Source of the DNA: Maribacter litoralis
GTDB lineage: Bacteria; Bacteroidota; Bacteroidia; Flavobacteriales; Flavobacteriaceae
Direction of reading: 5' to 3'
Assembly: GCF_003075045.1 (NCBI RefSeq)
Contig: NZ_QCZD01000002.1
Span: 806,001-870,000 of the forward strand
DNA length: 64,000 nucleotides
Below are positions 1 through 8,303 of this stretch, one piece after another (the stretch's first letter is position 1; each line of letters starts with the position of its first letter). The notes beneath the pieces were generated by a model. It ran no database searches, was not told the origin of the DNA, and was given only the letters and a program-made list of their open reading frames with translations. A program made the position numbers and the translations under genes.

Positions 1-117
1 AACTTTTGATAAATCTGTGGTAGGCATTGCTATTCGCTCTTTCTTCTTTTCGGTACAAGCAATTAGTAATAAGGTTAAACTTGCAAAAAATAGACTTCGA
101 ATACAAAGGGTTTTCAT
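1..117 (-). CDS. Partial lipoprotein (N-terminus only)
   Basis: The first 39 residues of a protein that continues beyond the left edge. They begin MKTLCIRSLFF and contain a lipobox LLIAC with the lipidated Cys at residue 21, followed by a charged Lys/Glu stretch. This is a type II (SPII) signal, so the product should be an outer-membrane or periplasmic lipoprotein. It lies 12 bp downstream of the SGNH hydrolase on the same strand and is probably the next gene of that operon. Too little is visible to assign a function. Confidence 0.75.
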   Translation of the reverse strand, partial: MKTLCIRSLFFASLTLLLIACTEKKKERIAMPTTDLSKV

Positions 118-129
118 TTTGTTGTGTAA

Positions 130-819
130 TTAGGGTTGGTTTACTAAATCTTTCATGGTTTCATACCAAATATCATAACCTTTTTGGTTCATGTGCAACC
201 CGTCTTCGATAAAAATATCGGTCTTTAGTTTACGTTTGTTCAGCATGGGTTTCCATACATCTACAAAGAATAAATTTGGATCGTTCTGAGTAAAACGCTC
301 CATTTTTCTATTTAACCTTTTATATTTTCTACGAATTTTCCATCGGCTAATACTTGGTTTTGCCGAGATCAATATAACTTGTGTAGCGGTGTTTTTTGCT
401 TTTATTCGACGGATGATATCTGCAGTGGTATCAAGAACATCAGAAGGTCTTTTCTTGGCCCATAAGTCGTTGTCGCCCTCATAGATAAAAACTTTTTTGG
501 GGTTGTACGATAAAATTAATTCATCTACAAAATACAGAAGGTCAGATGCTTGTGAACCCCCAAATCCACTATTGATTATTTGGTGGGCTGGAAACTCTTC
601 TTGCAATTTTCTCCATAAACGAACGCTTGAACTACCTGTAAAAACAATAGTTTCTTTGCTAGCGTCCCAGATGCTGTCATATTTAGCTGTAATGCTATTT
701 ACTTCTTGGGTAAACATATTTTCTTCTTGTCCAAAACTGGTTATGGCTAGAAGAAAAGTGAACGCGGTTAATAAGCTGGTTTTTTGTAAGTTTTTAAAAA
801 TGGGAAGTGGGTAGCACAT
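130..819 (-). CDS. SGNH/GDSL-family hydrolase, secreted
   Basis: A 229-aa secreted esterase of the SGNH superfamily. Residues 1-30 look like a signal peptide ending TSFG-Q. The four signature blocks are present: block I FTGSSS (nucleophile Ser near 64), block II NSGFGGS (about 83-89), block III GDND (115-118, oxyanion Asn) and block V DGLH (206-209, catalytic Asp and His). It has the short length of GDSL acetylhydrolases or lysophospholipase-like esterases. It sits 6 bp after the esterase-like gene and before a lipoprotein, so it is probably co-transcribed with them. The substrate is unknown; deacetylation of a carbohydrate fits the neighbours but is inference. Confidence 0.85.
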   Translation of the reverse strand: MCYPLPIFKNLQKTSLLTAFTFLLAITSFGQEENMFTQEVNSITAKYDSIWDASKETIVFTGSSSVRLWRKLQEEFPAHQIINSGFGGSQASDLLYFVDELILSYNPKKVFIYEGDNDLWAKKRPSDVLDTTADIIRRIKAKNTATQVILISAKPSISRWKIRRKYKRLNRKMERFTQNDPNLFFVDVWKPMLNKRKLKTDIFIEDGLHMNQKGYDIWYETMKDLVNQP

Positions 820-825
820 GCTAAT

Positions 826-1701
826 TTATTTATTGATAGTTTCTGTAAGTTTTTCTGTAATAGCCCATTCGTAAAATTGCGATATCCAATTATCTGAGGC
901 AAGGTTTTGGGTTTTCATTCCAAATCCATGACCGCCTTTTGAATACATGTGCATACCGGTATTTTTACCATTTGTTAGCCAAGCCGAATATAAATCGGTA
1001 CTTGGTTTTGCCAAACCTAAAGGGTCATCAGAAGCACAAATAACCAACATAGGTGGTGCATCTTTTGGTACGGTATACTCTCCGATTACCGTCATCCAAG
1101 GGTAAACCGGCACAATAAAATTTGGTTTGTTGTTTTCTGTGGCATTAAATGTCACCCCCATAGTTACCGCACCACCTGCAGAGAAGCCCATAAACCCTAT
1201 TTTATTGGGGTCTAATTGCATGTTAGAGGCATTTGTTCTTACATAGGTAATAGCAGCAAGACCATCTGCAATAGATAGTGGTAAGACTGGGGCTACTCTT
1301 TCCCCGATCTTTGCAGGGTTGGTTGCACCTTCATCAGTAATTTCTTTGATGCCATCTACACCCGTAGGTACTAATCTATATTTCAAAACAAATGCTGTGA
1401 TTCCTTTTTCATTCAACCACTTGGCAACTGCTCTACCTTCACTTTCAATACTGAGTCCGTAAAGTCCGCCACCAGGCGCAACAATTATGCTAGTACCATT
1501 AGGTTGGTCTGCTTCAAAAACTTCTAACCTTGGTATGGCAACATTGGTTACTACTTCATTTTCCCAGATATCAGAGTAATATTCTCTTTCAGCCGTTGAC
1601 CAAGTTACAGCGGCATTTTCTTCATAGGGCAATTCTACCATTTTCTGTGCAAGTACATTCATGGAGATAAAAATACAGGTAAGTAAAATAATTTTCTTCA
1701 T
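826..1701 (-). CDS. Alpha/beta hydrolase, acetylesterase-like, secreted
   Basis: A 291-aa secreted alpha/beta hydrolase resembling bacterial acetyl-xylan esterases and dienelactone hydrolases (BD-FAE/DLH type). The start at 1701 gives a clean signal peptide, MKKIILLTCIF...VLAQ; the longer open frame reaching 1791 would run into the aquaporin coding end. The oxyanion region is APGGG, the nucleophile elbow is GFSAGG (Ser near residue 174), an acid lies in ASDDP (near 224) and a His in GGHGF (near 255). It lies 11 bp downstream of the aquaporin gene. The likely role is removing acyl groups from sugars or glycans in the periplasm; the exact substrate cannot be read from sequence. Confidence 0.85.
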   Translation of the reverse strand: MKKIILLTCIFISMNVLAQKMVELPYEENAAVTWSTAEREYYSDIWENEVVTNVAIPRLEVFEADQPNGTSIIVAPGGGLYGLSIESEGRAVAKWLNEKGITAFVLKYRLVPTGVDGIKEITDEGATNPAKIGERVAPVLPLSIADGLAAITYVRTNASNMQLDPNKIGFMGFSAGGAVTMGVTFNATENNKPNFIVPVYPWMTVIGEYTVPKDAPPMLVICASDDPLGLAKPSTDLYSAWLTNGKNTGMHMYSKGGHGFGMKTQNLASDNWISQFYEWAITEKLTETINK

Positions 1702-1712
1702 ATTCTTTTTTT

Positions 1713-2444
1713 TTATTGCATTGTTTCTATAAGCATATATACTAAGGCAGCTAATACTCCACCAATAATAGGGCCTACAATTGGCACCCAAGCATAACCC
1801 CAGTCACTTTTACCTTTGTTTCTAATTGGCAGTATGGCATGCAGCAATCTGGGACCAAAATCTCGGGCAGGATTAATAGCATAACCTGTAGGACCTCCCA
1901 ACCCAAAACCTATACCCATTACTAATAATGCAACAGGTAGAGCATCTAAAGAGCCTAATGAAACTGGGCTATCGCCCACAGTACCACCGGCAATATAAAA
2001 GACACCGAACACAAGGGCAAAAGCACCGATGATTTCAGTCACCATATTCCAAAACGGACTTCTAATAGCTGGCGATGTACAAAAGGTAGCTAAAATAGCA
2101 CCAGTATCTTCCGTTGCTTCATATTGTTTTTTATAGTTGAGCCAAACAAGAAAATTTCCCATCATGGCACCTAGGATCTGAGCTACAATATAACCTGGTG
2201 CCAATGACCAAGAGAATTTGCCGGCTACGGCCAAGCCAATGGTTACAGCTGGGTTCAAATGTGCACCACTGGTATCGGCTGAAATGAAAACACCGATAAA
2301 TACCGCAATACCCCAAGCAAGTGAAATGCCGGTCCAGCCCGAATCACTCCCTTTTGTGCCTTTTAGAACTAAGTTGGCAACTATACCGTTTCCTATTAAA
2401 ATCAGCATTGCAGTGCCAATAAATTCAAAAATAAATGTCATCAT
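1713..2444 (-). CDS. MIP-family aquaglyceroporin (GlpF-type)
   Basis: A 243-aa inner-membrane channel of the major intrinsic protein family with six predicted transmembrane spans. The two NPA half-helix motifs are intact: AHLNPAV (Asn64) and INPARDFGPR (Asn191). The Asp after the second NPAR and the Trp44 in an AWG motif match glycerol facilitators (E. coli GlpF has NPARDFGP and Trp48), not water-selective aquaporins. No glycerol kinase lies next to it; the neighbours are secreted esterases and sugar enzymes, so the physiological cargo could be glycerol or another small polyol. It is probably the first gene of a minus-strand operon running to the left edge. Confidence 0.9.
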   Translation of the reverse strand: MMTFIFEFIGTAMLILIGNGIVANLVLKGTKGSDSGWTGISLAWGIAVFIGVFISADTSGAHLNPAVTIGLAVAGKFSWSLAPGYIVAQILGAMMGNFLVWLNYKKQYEATEDTGAILATFCTSPAIRSPFWNMVTEIIGAFALVFGVFYIAGGTVGDSPVSLGSLDALPVALLVMGIGFGLGGPTGYAINPARDFGPRLLHAILPIRNKGKSDWGYAWVPIVGPIIGGVLAALVYMLIETMQ

Positions 2445-2653
2445 AGTTTGGTGGGATTTTAAGGTGTTTAAGATAATTAAAATCGAGGAATTATGAATAA
2501 TTAAACAAGTTTGTTGTGGTATTGATAATTAAATAGGTCGAATTGTATGAATATCAGCACTTAGAAGCTTTATGCTTCTTAGTAAAAAAGGAACAAAGTT
2601 TTATTTATAGCTCTGCCTGAATTAAACACCATTCGAATTCATAATGTACTTAA

Positions 2654-3556
2654 CTAGTACCTTACCCCGTTGACATTCATTTTTAAAGTGTAGATTGCTC
2701 CCATTGCTGTAATGAATAAAACATCTTGATTTTTACCGCCAAAAGTGATATTGGCGGTCCAGTTTTCATCAATGGGAATATGATGAATTTGTTCTCCTTT
2801 TGTGTTGAATACCGTTACACCTTCACCAGTTAAATATATGTTGCCTAGGTTGTCAATGGTCATACCATCCGAACCCATTTTTGTAAATAACTTTCGGTTG
2901 GTTAAGGTGCCATCTTTATTAATTGTAAATGTGTAAGTTTTCTTGTCTCCTATATCTGCAACATAAAGTGTTTTGCCATCGGGTGTGCCGATTATACCAT
3001 TAGGTTGAACTAGGTCTGATGCTACAACGGAAACTTTTTTTGTGTCAGGAGCTATGTAGTACACGTTTTTATCCTCAAGTTCAGCTGTGGTTCTTGACCA
3101 ATAATCCCTTTGGTAGTATGGGTCGGTAAAATAAATACCTCCTATGGGATCGACCCAAATATCATTAGGTCCGTTAAGTTTTTTACCGTTATAGTTTGTG
3201 AGTAAAGTATCAACGTTTCCATCATTATCAATTCGCCAAAGTTCATTTTTTTCATCGGCAGCGGCTAGTAAATTTCCGTTGTGGTCAAAATATAGACCGT
3301 TAGCTCTACCTGCCGGTTCTTTGAATACACTTAAAGTGTTGTCTTCTGCATTCCATTTAATAATCTTATCGTTAGGCTGATCGGTAAAATAGACATTACC
3401 TTCCTTATCTGAAGCAGGACCTTCGGTAAAGCTGTAAGCATTAGATACTTTAACCAATTCTGCCCCATTTTTGACAATAGATGTTTGCTGGGCTTTACAA
3501 GATAAAACAACGATTGTTAGAGCAATTGTGCTTAAAAAAGAATAAGTAGTTTTCAT
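2654..3556 (-). CDS. SMP-30/gluconolactonase-like lipoprotein
   Basis: A 300-aa six-bladed beta-propeller of the SMP-30/gluconolactonase/LRE family. The N-terminus carries a lipobox IVVLSC (Cys20), so it should be a lipoprotein. Family metal-site motifs are visible: the Glu of FTEGPA (Glu45), GPNDIW, and the Asp of SDGMTID. These enzymes hydrolyse sugar lactones with a divalent metal. It starts 9 bp after the sugar isomerase-like gene, and the pair is probably one transcription unit. The substrate is unknown; gluconolactone is only the family default. Confidence 0.85.
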   Translation of the reverse strand: MKTTYSFLSTIALTIVVLSCKAQQTSIVKNGAELVKVSNAYSFTEGPASDKEGNVYFTDQPNDKIIKWNAEDNTLSVFKEPAGRANGLYFDHNGNLLAAADEKNELWRIDNDGNVDTLLTNYNGKKLNGPNDIWVDPIGGIYFTDPYYQRDYWSRTTAELEDKNVYYIAPDTKKVSVVASDLVQPNGIIGTPDGKTLYVADIGDKKTYTFTINKDGTLTNRKLFTKMGSDGMTIDNLGNIYLTGEGVTVFNTKGEQIHHIPIDENWTANITFGGKNQDVLFITAMGAIYTLKMNVNGVRY

Positions 3557-3565
3557 AGGTGCAGC

Positions 3566-4399
3566 TTATAGATTACGTAAATAATTCATGTTGTGCTGCA
3601 TACTTTCAAACGGAGTGCTAGCATATTCTTCTTGTTCAATGTAAATATGTTGAACTCCCGAAAGTTCTTTTAACTCAAGCATTAACGGTACATCAAGTAC
3701 TCCTTTGCCAAATTCGGTACTTTCTTTTTCATGCATATCCATATCTTTTAAATGCCATAAAGGAAACCTGCCCGGGTATTTTTTAAAATAGTGAAGCGGT
3801 TCTTTCCCGGCAACAACTACCCATCCTAAATCTAATTCCATATGTACCAATTCTTTTTCGGTATTATCCATTAGAACATCATAAAGTACCTCTCCATTTT
3901 CAGTTTCAAACTCATACTCATGATTGTGATAGCCAAATTTTAAACCATGCTGTCTACAGGCTTCTCCGGCTTTATTGAATTGTTCGGCTACTTTTTTGTA
4001 GTTATCTATAGTCTGACCTTCAGTCGGCAAGGATGAACAAATTAAATACTCTTGTCCAGAAGCTACCGCATCTGCCATTGTTCTTTCGAATTTGTCATCT
4101 AAATGGACATGACCACTGGTGAGTGACATACCTAATGCTTGACACGTTTTTGCCATTTCAGCAGGAGATAACCCATAATAGTAGCCTTTGTTAGAACCTG
4201 CGCTTTCAATTTCTTTAAAGCCCAAGCTGGCAATCATTTCTAAAGTTTTCTTCGGATTTTTTAGCATACCATCTCTAAATGAATAGAGCTGTACGCCATA
4301 CTTTGAATTTTTAGCGGATGCCATTCTTAATTGTGGCATTATTAAGGTAGCGGCACTTAATAAGCCTGCATGTTTGATAAAATTTCTTCGTGTTTTCAT
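3566..4399 (-). CDS. Sugar phosphate isomerase/epimerase, TIM barrel, Tat-exported
   Basis: A 277-aa AP-endonuclease-2-like TIM barrel (xylose isomerase-like family). The N-terminus is a twin-arginine signal, TRRNFIKHAG followed by a hydrophobic stretch, so it is exported folded. Family landmarks include GVQLYS at the barrel start, the YHNHEYEF strand and a late EQEEY. Such periplasmic proteins often accompany sugar-degrading oxidoreductases in Bacteroidota; here the partner is the gluconolactonase-like gene 9 bp downstream. The reaction is unassigned. Confidence in the fold is high and in any substrate low. Confidence 0.85.
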   Translation of the reverse strand: MKTRRNFIKHAGLLSAATLIMPQLRMASAKNSKYGVQLYSFRDGMLKNPKKTLEMIASLGFKEIESAGSNKGYYYGLSPAEMAKTCQALGMSLTSGHVHLDDKFERTMADAVASGQEYLICSSLPTEGQTIDNYKKVAEQFNKAGEACRQHGLKFGYHNHEYEFETENGEVLYDVLMDNTEKELVHMELDLGWVVVAGKEPLHYFKKYPGRFPLWHLKDMDMHEKESTEFGKGVLDVPLMLELKELSGVQHIYIEQEEYASTPFESMQHNMNYLRNL

Positions 4400-4536
4400 T
4401 GGTGTTGTTGTTGAGTAGTTGTAACAGTTGTTGTTTTAAATTATCGATAGCTGAAAAAAATATTCCCGTTACAGATAATTAATCTTAAATGTACGAAAAC
4501 AAAACAGCATTTTTAGCGAGACAATTTAGGGTTGTG

Positions 4537-4544
4537 TACTTTTG
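4537..4544 (+). promoter_or_regulatory. Candidate -7 box (TACTTTTG) for mazG
   Basis: An exact match to the Bacteroidota -7 consensus TAnnTTTG, 14 bp before the ATG at 4559. No clear TTG appears at the usual -33 spacing. The box lies inside the upstream extension of the mazG reading frame, which supports the 4559 start. Confidence 0.35.
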
Positions 4545-4558
4545 TTAAAACACCATTT

Positions 4559-5335
4559 ATGAACAGCAGGAAGGAACAATTAGAGGCGATAGATAGATTG
4601 TTGACCATTATGGACGAATTGCGTGAGCAGTGCCCATGGGATAAGAAACAAACCATGCAGTCACTTAGGCAATTGACTATTGAGGAAACCTATGAATTGG
4701 GAGATGCAATTTTAGATAATGACCTTAATGAAGTTAAAATGGAGTTGGGCGATGTTCTGTTACATATAATCTTTTATTCAAAAATTGGTTCTGAAACCAA
4801 TGATTTTGACATTGCAGATGTTGCCAATGCCATTTGTGATAAATTGGTGAATAGGCACCCACATATATACGGAGATGTTAAGGTGTTAAATGAAGAAGAT
4901 GTAAAAAGAAATTGGGAACAGATTAAGTTAAAGGAAGGCAAGAAAAGTGTTTTAGAAGGTGTGCCAAGAAGTTTGCCCGCATTAGTGAAAGCAAATAGAA
5001 TACAAGATAAAGTAGCGGGAGTAGGGTTCGATTGGGAAGAGCCACAACAGGTATTTGAAAAAGTTCAGGAAGAATTAGAAGAGCTGCAAGTAGAGGTTCA
5101 AAAAGGGGATAGTGAAAAAATAGAAGCGGAATTTGGAGATGTTCTTTTCTCCATGATCAATTACGCGAGGTTCTTAGGTGTAAATCCTGAAAATGCACTT
5201 GAGCGAACAAACAAAAAATTCATAAAGCGTTTTCAATTTCTGGAAAACAGTGCTAAGGAAATGGGTAAGGATATGAAAGATATGACTTTAGAAGAAATGG
5301 ACGTTTATTGGAACAAAGCTAAAACTTATGAATAA
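4559..5335 (+). CDS. mazG: Nucleoside triphosphate pyrophosphohydrolase MazG
   Basis: A 258-aa cytoplasmic all-alpha NTP pyrophosphohydrolase that converts non-canonical or excess NTPs to NMP and PPi. Two MazG repeats are visible. The N-terminal one has CPWDKKQT and the metal-binding pattern EETYE...ExxD (MELGDVLLH); the C-terminal one has EELEELQ...EFGDVLFS. ATG 4559 (MNSRKEQ) is chosen over the in-frame codon at 4532 because it matches the usual family N-terminus and lies just behind a -7 box. It converges on a receiver-domain gene 3 bp beyond its stop. Confidence 0.92.
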   Translation: MNSRKEQLEAIDRLLTIMDELREQCPWDKKQTMQSLRQLTIEETYELGDAILDNDLNEVKMELGDVLLHIIFYSKIGSETNDFDIADVANAICDKLVNRHPHIYGDVKVLNEEDVKRNWEQIKLKEGKKSVLEGVPRSLPALVKANRIQDKVAGVGFDWEEPQQVFEKVQEELEELQVEVQKGDSEKIEAEFGDVLFSMINYARFLGVNPENALERTNKKFIKRFQFLENSAKEMGKDMKDMTLEEMDVYWNKAKTYE

Positions 5336-5338
5336 GTG

Positions 5339-5743
5339 TTAATTATTAAATTCAATGTTCATAATTTTTTCTAAGTCTCTATGCTTAATGGGTTTAATGA
5401 AGTAATTTGAAATTTCTGGAAATGACTTGGCTATTTCAACATCTTCAGCATTAATAGAGGAGGTTAACATTACTATTTTAATATCCTTTTCTATCTGCGA
5501 AGCTACTTTTTGAAAATCCTTTATAAAGTCGAAACCATTTAAAATTGGCATGTGTAAATCCAAGAAAATAATATCTGGTAATTCATCTGTTGAACGAACA
5601 TTATCCTGAATAAATTTTAAGGGTTGCAATGAGTCGGGGAAATCAATAATCCTAGTCACGGATAATTGATTTAGATAACGCTTCATTACATATTTGGATA
5701 TATCGTCATCGTCGATAATCCAAACCAATGGATCTTGGTACAT
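5339..5743 (-). CDS. Single-domain response regulator (receiver only)
   Basis: A 134-aa stand-alone CheY-like receiver. The phosphoacceptor is Asp62 in FLDLHMP, with an acidic cluster at Asp11-Asp14, Thr94 in MLTSS and Lys117 in IKPI. There is no output domain, so it likely acts by protein-protein interaction or as a phosphorelay intermediate. No cognate kinase is adjacent; the only kinase in the window is the HisKA_2 protein near 29 kb, and a link is not implied. It is monocistronic by layout. Confidence 0.9.
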   Translation of the reverse strand: MYQDPLVWIIDDDDISKYVMKRYLNQLSVTRIIDFPDSLQPLKFIQDNVRSTDELPDIIFLDLHMPILNGFDFIKDFQKVASQIEKDIKIVMLTSSINAEDVEIAKSFPEISNYFIKPIKHRDLEKIMNIEFNN

Positions 5744-6094
5744 ATTTTATGGTTAATGGTGTGTTAGGTTGATATAACGACATCCTTTTGCATAATAGTA
5801 TTGATCTAATCCTATAGATTGAAAATTTAACAGTTTTTGGAGTGGACTATATTACTTATGAGATTAACTGTTTGTGTGTTATTTATCTGATTTTCAGTAG
5901 CGTATTTGTTATTTTTATACTGGTTTTACATATCATACAGAGGTTAATTTAGTGTAAAGTTAAAGTGTTTTTTTATTTACTTTGACTATCATTTTTAATG
6001 ATAATTAATTAAAAAAATCAACGATTTTAACCACCTTTAGATTAATAAAAGTTATTCGATTAACCCTACCTTTGACAAAATTTCAGATTAGGTT
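5744..6094. other. 351-bp intergenic region between divergent genes
   Basis: An AT-rich spacer separating the minus-strand receiver gene from the plus-strand MATE gene, so it should hold both promoters. A TACCTTTG box at 6067-6074 fits the MATE promoter. A small palindrome, ATCATT-TTT-AATGAT, lies around 5990-6003. No open frame with coding character and no RNA gene was recognised. Confidence 0.5.
6067..6074 (+). promoter_or_regulatory. Candidate -7 box (TACCTTTG) for the MATE gene
   Basis: An exact TAnnTTTG match 21 bp before the TTG start at 6095. This gives a leader of roughly 15 nt and supports the non-ATG start. The -33 element is not obvious. Confidence 0.4.
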
Positions 6095-7462
6095 TTGTTA
6101 AAAAAGTATACCAAAGAATTTCGTTATAATATTAAGCTTTCCGTTCCGGTAATTTTAGGAATGTTAGGGCATACATTTGTTCAATTGGCAGATAATATAA
6201 TGGTAGGTCAGTTGGGTACTGCAGAATTAGCAGCGGTATCTTTGGGCAATAGTTTTGTTTTTATAGCCATGTCTTTGGGTATCGGTTTTTCAACGGCAAT
6301 TACGCCTTTAGTAGCCGAAGCTGATGGTGCCGGTAATAAAGAAAGTGCTAAAAGCGCACTTAAACACGGTCTGGTATTATGTACTGTTTTAGGGCTAACC
6401 CTGTTTGGTCTTATTCTTTTGTCAAAGCCTATAATGTATACCATGAAACAACCCTTAGAAGTGGTTGAACTGGCTTTGCCTTACCTTGATTTGGTCGCAT
6501 TTTCTTTGGTTCCACTTATTATTTTTCAAGCTTTTAAGCAGTTTTCTGAAGGTCTTTCACAGACCAAGTACCCCATGTATGCTACAATAGTCGCTAATGT
6601 CATCAACATTATTTTAAACTACCTGTTAATATTCGGTAATTTCGGATTTCCTGAGATGGGTATCGTAGGTGCGGCTATAGGTACCTTGGTGTCAAGATTT
6701 TTTATGGTATTATACCTTTGGTTTATTCTTAAAACCAAAGAAAAGTTCAAATATTATGTTACAAAATTCAATTTTGCCAATTTAGAGCAAACGGTCATAA
6801 AGAAAATTGTAGAATTGGGTTTTCCTTCTTCTTTACAGATGTTTTTTGAGGTAGGTATTTTTACCTCGGCAGTTTGGTTAAGCGGTGTATTAGGTAAAAA
6901 TGCCCAAGCGGCAAACCAGATTGCATTGAACTTGAGTAGTATGACCTTTATGTTCGGTATGGGATTAGGGGTTACCGCTATGATCAGAGTGGGTAATCAA
7001 AAAGGCTTGGCCAACTTTAAAGAATTGCGCCGTATTGCCCAATCTATTTTCTTACTGACCTTTTTGTTGGAAATCGTTTTTGCAGCTTTGTTTTTAATAG
7101 GTAGGCATTGGTTTCCTTCATTATATTTGGATATTGATGATATGACGAATTTTGCCGATAATACCGAGGTTTTGGTAATTGCGGCAGAATTACTGTTGGT
7201 AGCAGCTTTCTTTCAGATTTCAGATGGGGTACAAGTTGTAGTTTTGGGAGCTTTGCGTGGTTTGCAAGATGTGAAAATACCAACCTTGATTACCTTTATA
7301 TCTTATTGGATCATAGGTTTCCCAGTAAGTTATTATCTATGTCTTCATACAGATTTAAAAAGTACTGGAATATGGATCGGTCTACTTACAGGGTTAACGG
7401 CATCTGCTATTATGTTGTATCTTCGATTTAATTATTTAACTAAAAAACTAATTGCTGCTTAA
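6095..7462 (+). CDS. MATE-family multidrug/toxin efflux transporter
   Basis: A 455-aa inner-membrane antiporter with about 12 transmembrane helices in two homologous halves, exporting cationic or drug-like compounds in exchange for Na+ or H+. The N-terminal family signature is visible: VPVILGMLGHTFVQLADNIMVG (split here by the first two helices) followed by LGTAELAAVSLGNS. The start codon is TTG (6095); the first ATG in frame would remove part of helix 1, and a TAnnTTTG box sits just upstream. The next genes on the strand (75-aa protein, PAP2) may be co-transcribed. Confidence 0.9.
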   Translation: MLKKYTKEFRYNIKLSVPVILGMLGHTFVQLADNIMVGQLGTAELAAVSLGNSFVFIAMSLGIGFSTAITPLVAEADGAGNKESAKSALKHGLVLCTVLGLTLFGLILLSKPIMYTMKQPLEVVELALPYLDLVAFSLVPLIIFQAFKQFSEGLSQTKYPMYATIVANVINIILNYLLIFGNFGFPEMGIVGAAIGTLVSRFFMVLYLWFILKTKEKFKYYVTKFNFANLEQTVIKKIVELGFPSSLQMFFEVGIFTSAVWLSGVLGKNAQAANQIALNLSSMTFMFGMGLGVTAMIRVGNQKGLANFKELRRIAQSIFLLTFLLEIVFAALFLIGRHWFPSLYLDIDDMTNFADNTEVLVIAAELLLVAAFFQISDGVQVVVLGALRGLQDVKIPTLITFISYWIIGFPVSYYLCLHTDLKSTGIWIGLLTGLTASAIMLYLRFNYLTKKLIAA

Positions 7463-7500
7463 ACTGCAGTGGATTCAATACAATTATAGACTAGATTTTT

Positions 7501-7728
7501 ATGGAATTTCCAAAATTTTTATTGGGCGATAATACTGATTATCCAACGGCAATATTTGTAGTACATACCGAGTTTCCAAGGTTTATAATCAACCTGGAAA
7601 ATGATGAGGTAGAGTGGCTTGAAGAATTTTCTAAGGAGGATGAAAAAGAATTGGAAGAAGAGGCTGAAAATTTAATTGAGGCGGCAACCGCTTTTTATGA
7701 TCGCGAAGTTTCTAGGTACGAAGATTAA
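7501..7728 (+). CDS. Small acidic conserved-type protein (75 aa)
   Basis: A 75-aa soluble protein without signal peptide or transmembrane segment. The N-terminal half is beta-like (YPTAIFVVHTEFPRFIINL) and the C-terminal half is a very acidic helix rich in Glu (about residues 40-65). It begins with ATG 38 bp after the MATE gene and ends 5 bp before the PAP2 gene, so it appears to be a real member of this plus-strand run. I do not recognise a named family; function unknown. Confidence 0.7.
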   Translation: MEFPKFLLGDNTDYPTAIFVVHTEFPRFIINLENDEVEWLEEFSKEDEKELEEEAENLIEAATAFYDREVSRYED

Positions 7729-7733
7729 CTACT

Positions 7734-8303
7734 ATGCTTGAAGAGCTATTACAGTTAGATAAGGACTTTTTTTTATATCTTAATGGATTAGGTACGCCAC
7801 AATGGGATAATTTTTTTCAATTTGTTTCACATAAGTTCAGTGCTATACCATTGTATCTTTTTTTACTAATTCTGTCTTATCAGAAATATGGTGGTAAAAG
7901 AACTTTCGTGCTTTTAATTACCGTAGCCCTTTTAATTACGGTTACCGATCAGTTAGGTAATTTTTTCAAATATGGAGTTGCAAGGTTACGGCCATGTCAT
8001 GATCCAGAAGTTGAGCCATATATGCGTTTGGTAAAGAGTTACTGTGGCGGTAAGTTCGGTTATTTCTCGGCACATGCTTCTAATTCTTTTGCCCTAGCAG
8101 TTTTTTTTGGTAGCATTCTAAAAGCTAGCATTAAGTATTTAGGCTTCTTTCTTGTTTTATGGGCGGCATTGGTAGCATATAGTCGTGTATACATAGGTGT
8201 TCATTTTCCGCTAGATATTATTACGGGGGCTTTAATAGGCTCATTGTTCGGCTGGTTGTTTGTAAAGTTATTTATATTTGCACTTCGCAAATTCTCCCTA
8301 TGA
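7734..8303 (+). CDS. PAP2-family membrane phosphatase
   Basis: A 189-aa integral membrane lipid phosphatase. The three acid-phosphatase motifs are present: KYGVARLRP (motif 1, K-x6-RP), SAHASN (motif 2, catalytic His) and SRVYIGVHFPLD (motif 3, SR-x5-H-x3-D). Substrates of this family include undecaprenyl pyrophosphate, phosphatidylglycerol phosphate and lipid A phosphates. Its TGA stop overlaps the ATG of the ArnT-like glycosyltransferase (ATGA at 8300-8303), implying translational coupling and a shared envelope pathway. Lipid A dephosphorylation (LpxE/LpxF-like) is an inference from that pairing; undecaprenyl-PP recycling is the alternative. Confidence 0.88.
   Translation: MLEELLQLDKDFFLYLNGLGTPQWDNFFQFVSHKFSAIPLYLFLLILSYQKYGGKRTFVLLITVALLITVTDQLGNFFKYGVARLRPCHDPEVEPYMRLVKSYCGGKFGYFSAHASNSFALAVFFGSILKASIKYLGFFLVLWAALVAYSRVYIGVHFPLDIITGALIGSLFGWLFVKLFIFALRKFSL

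Noticed and set aside
2562-2580. Small hairpin AGAAGC/GCTTCT as a terminator for the gluconolactonase-like gene
   Set aside because: Only a 6-bp stem, about 75 bp from the stop, and no T tract on the minus strand.
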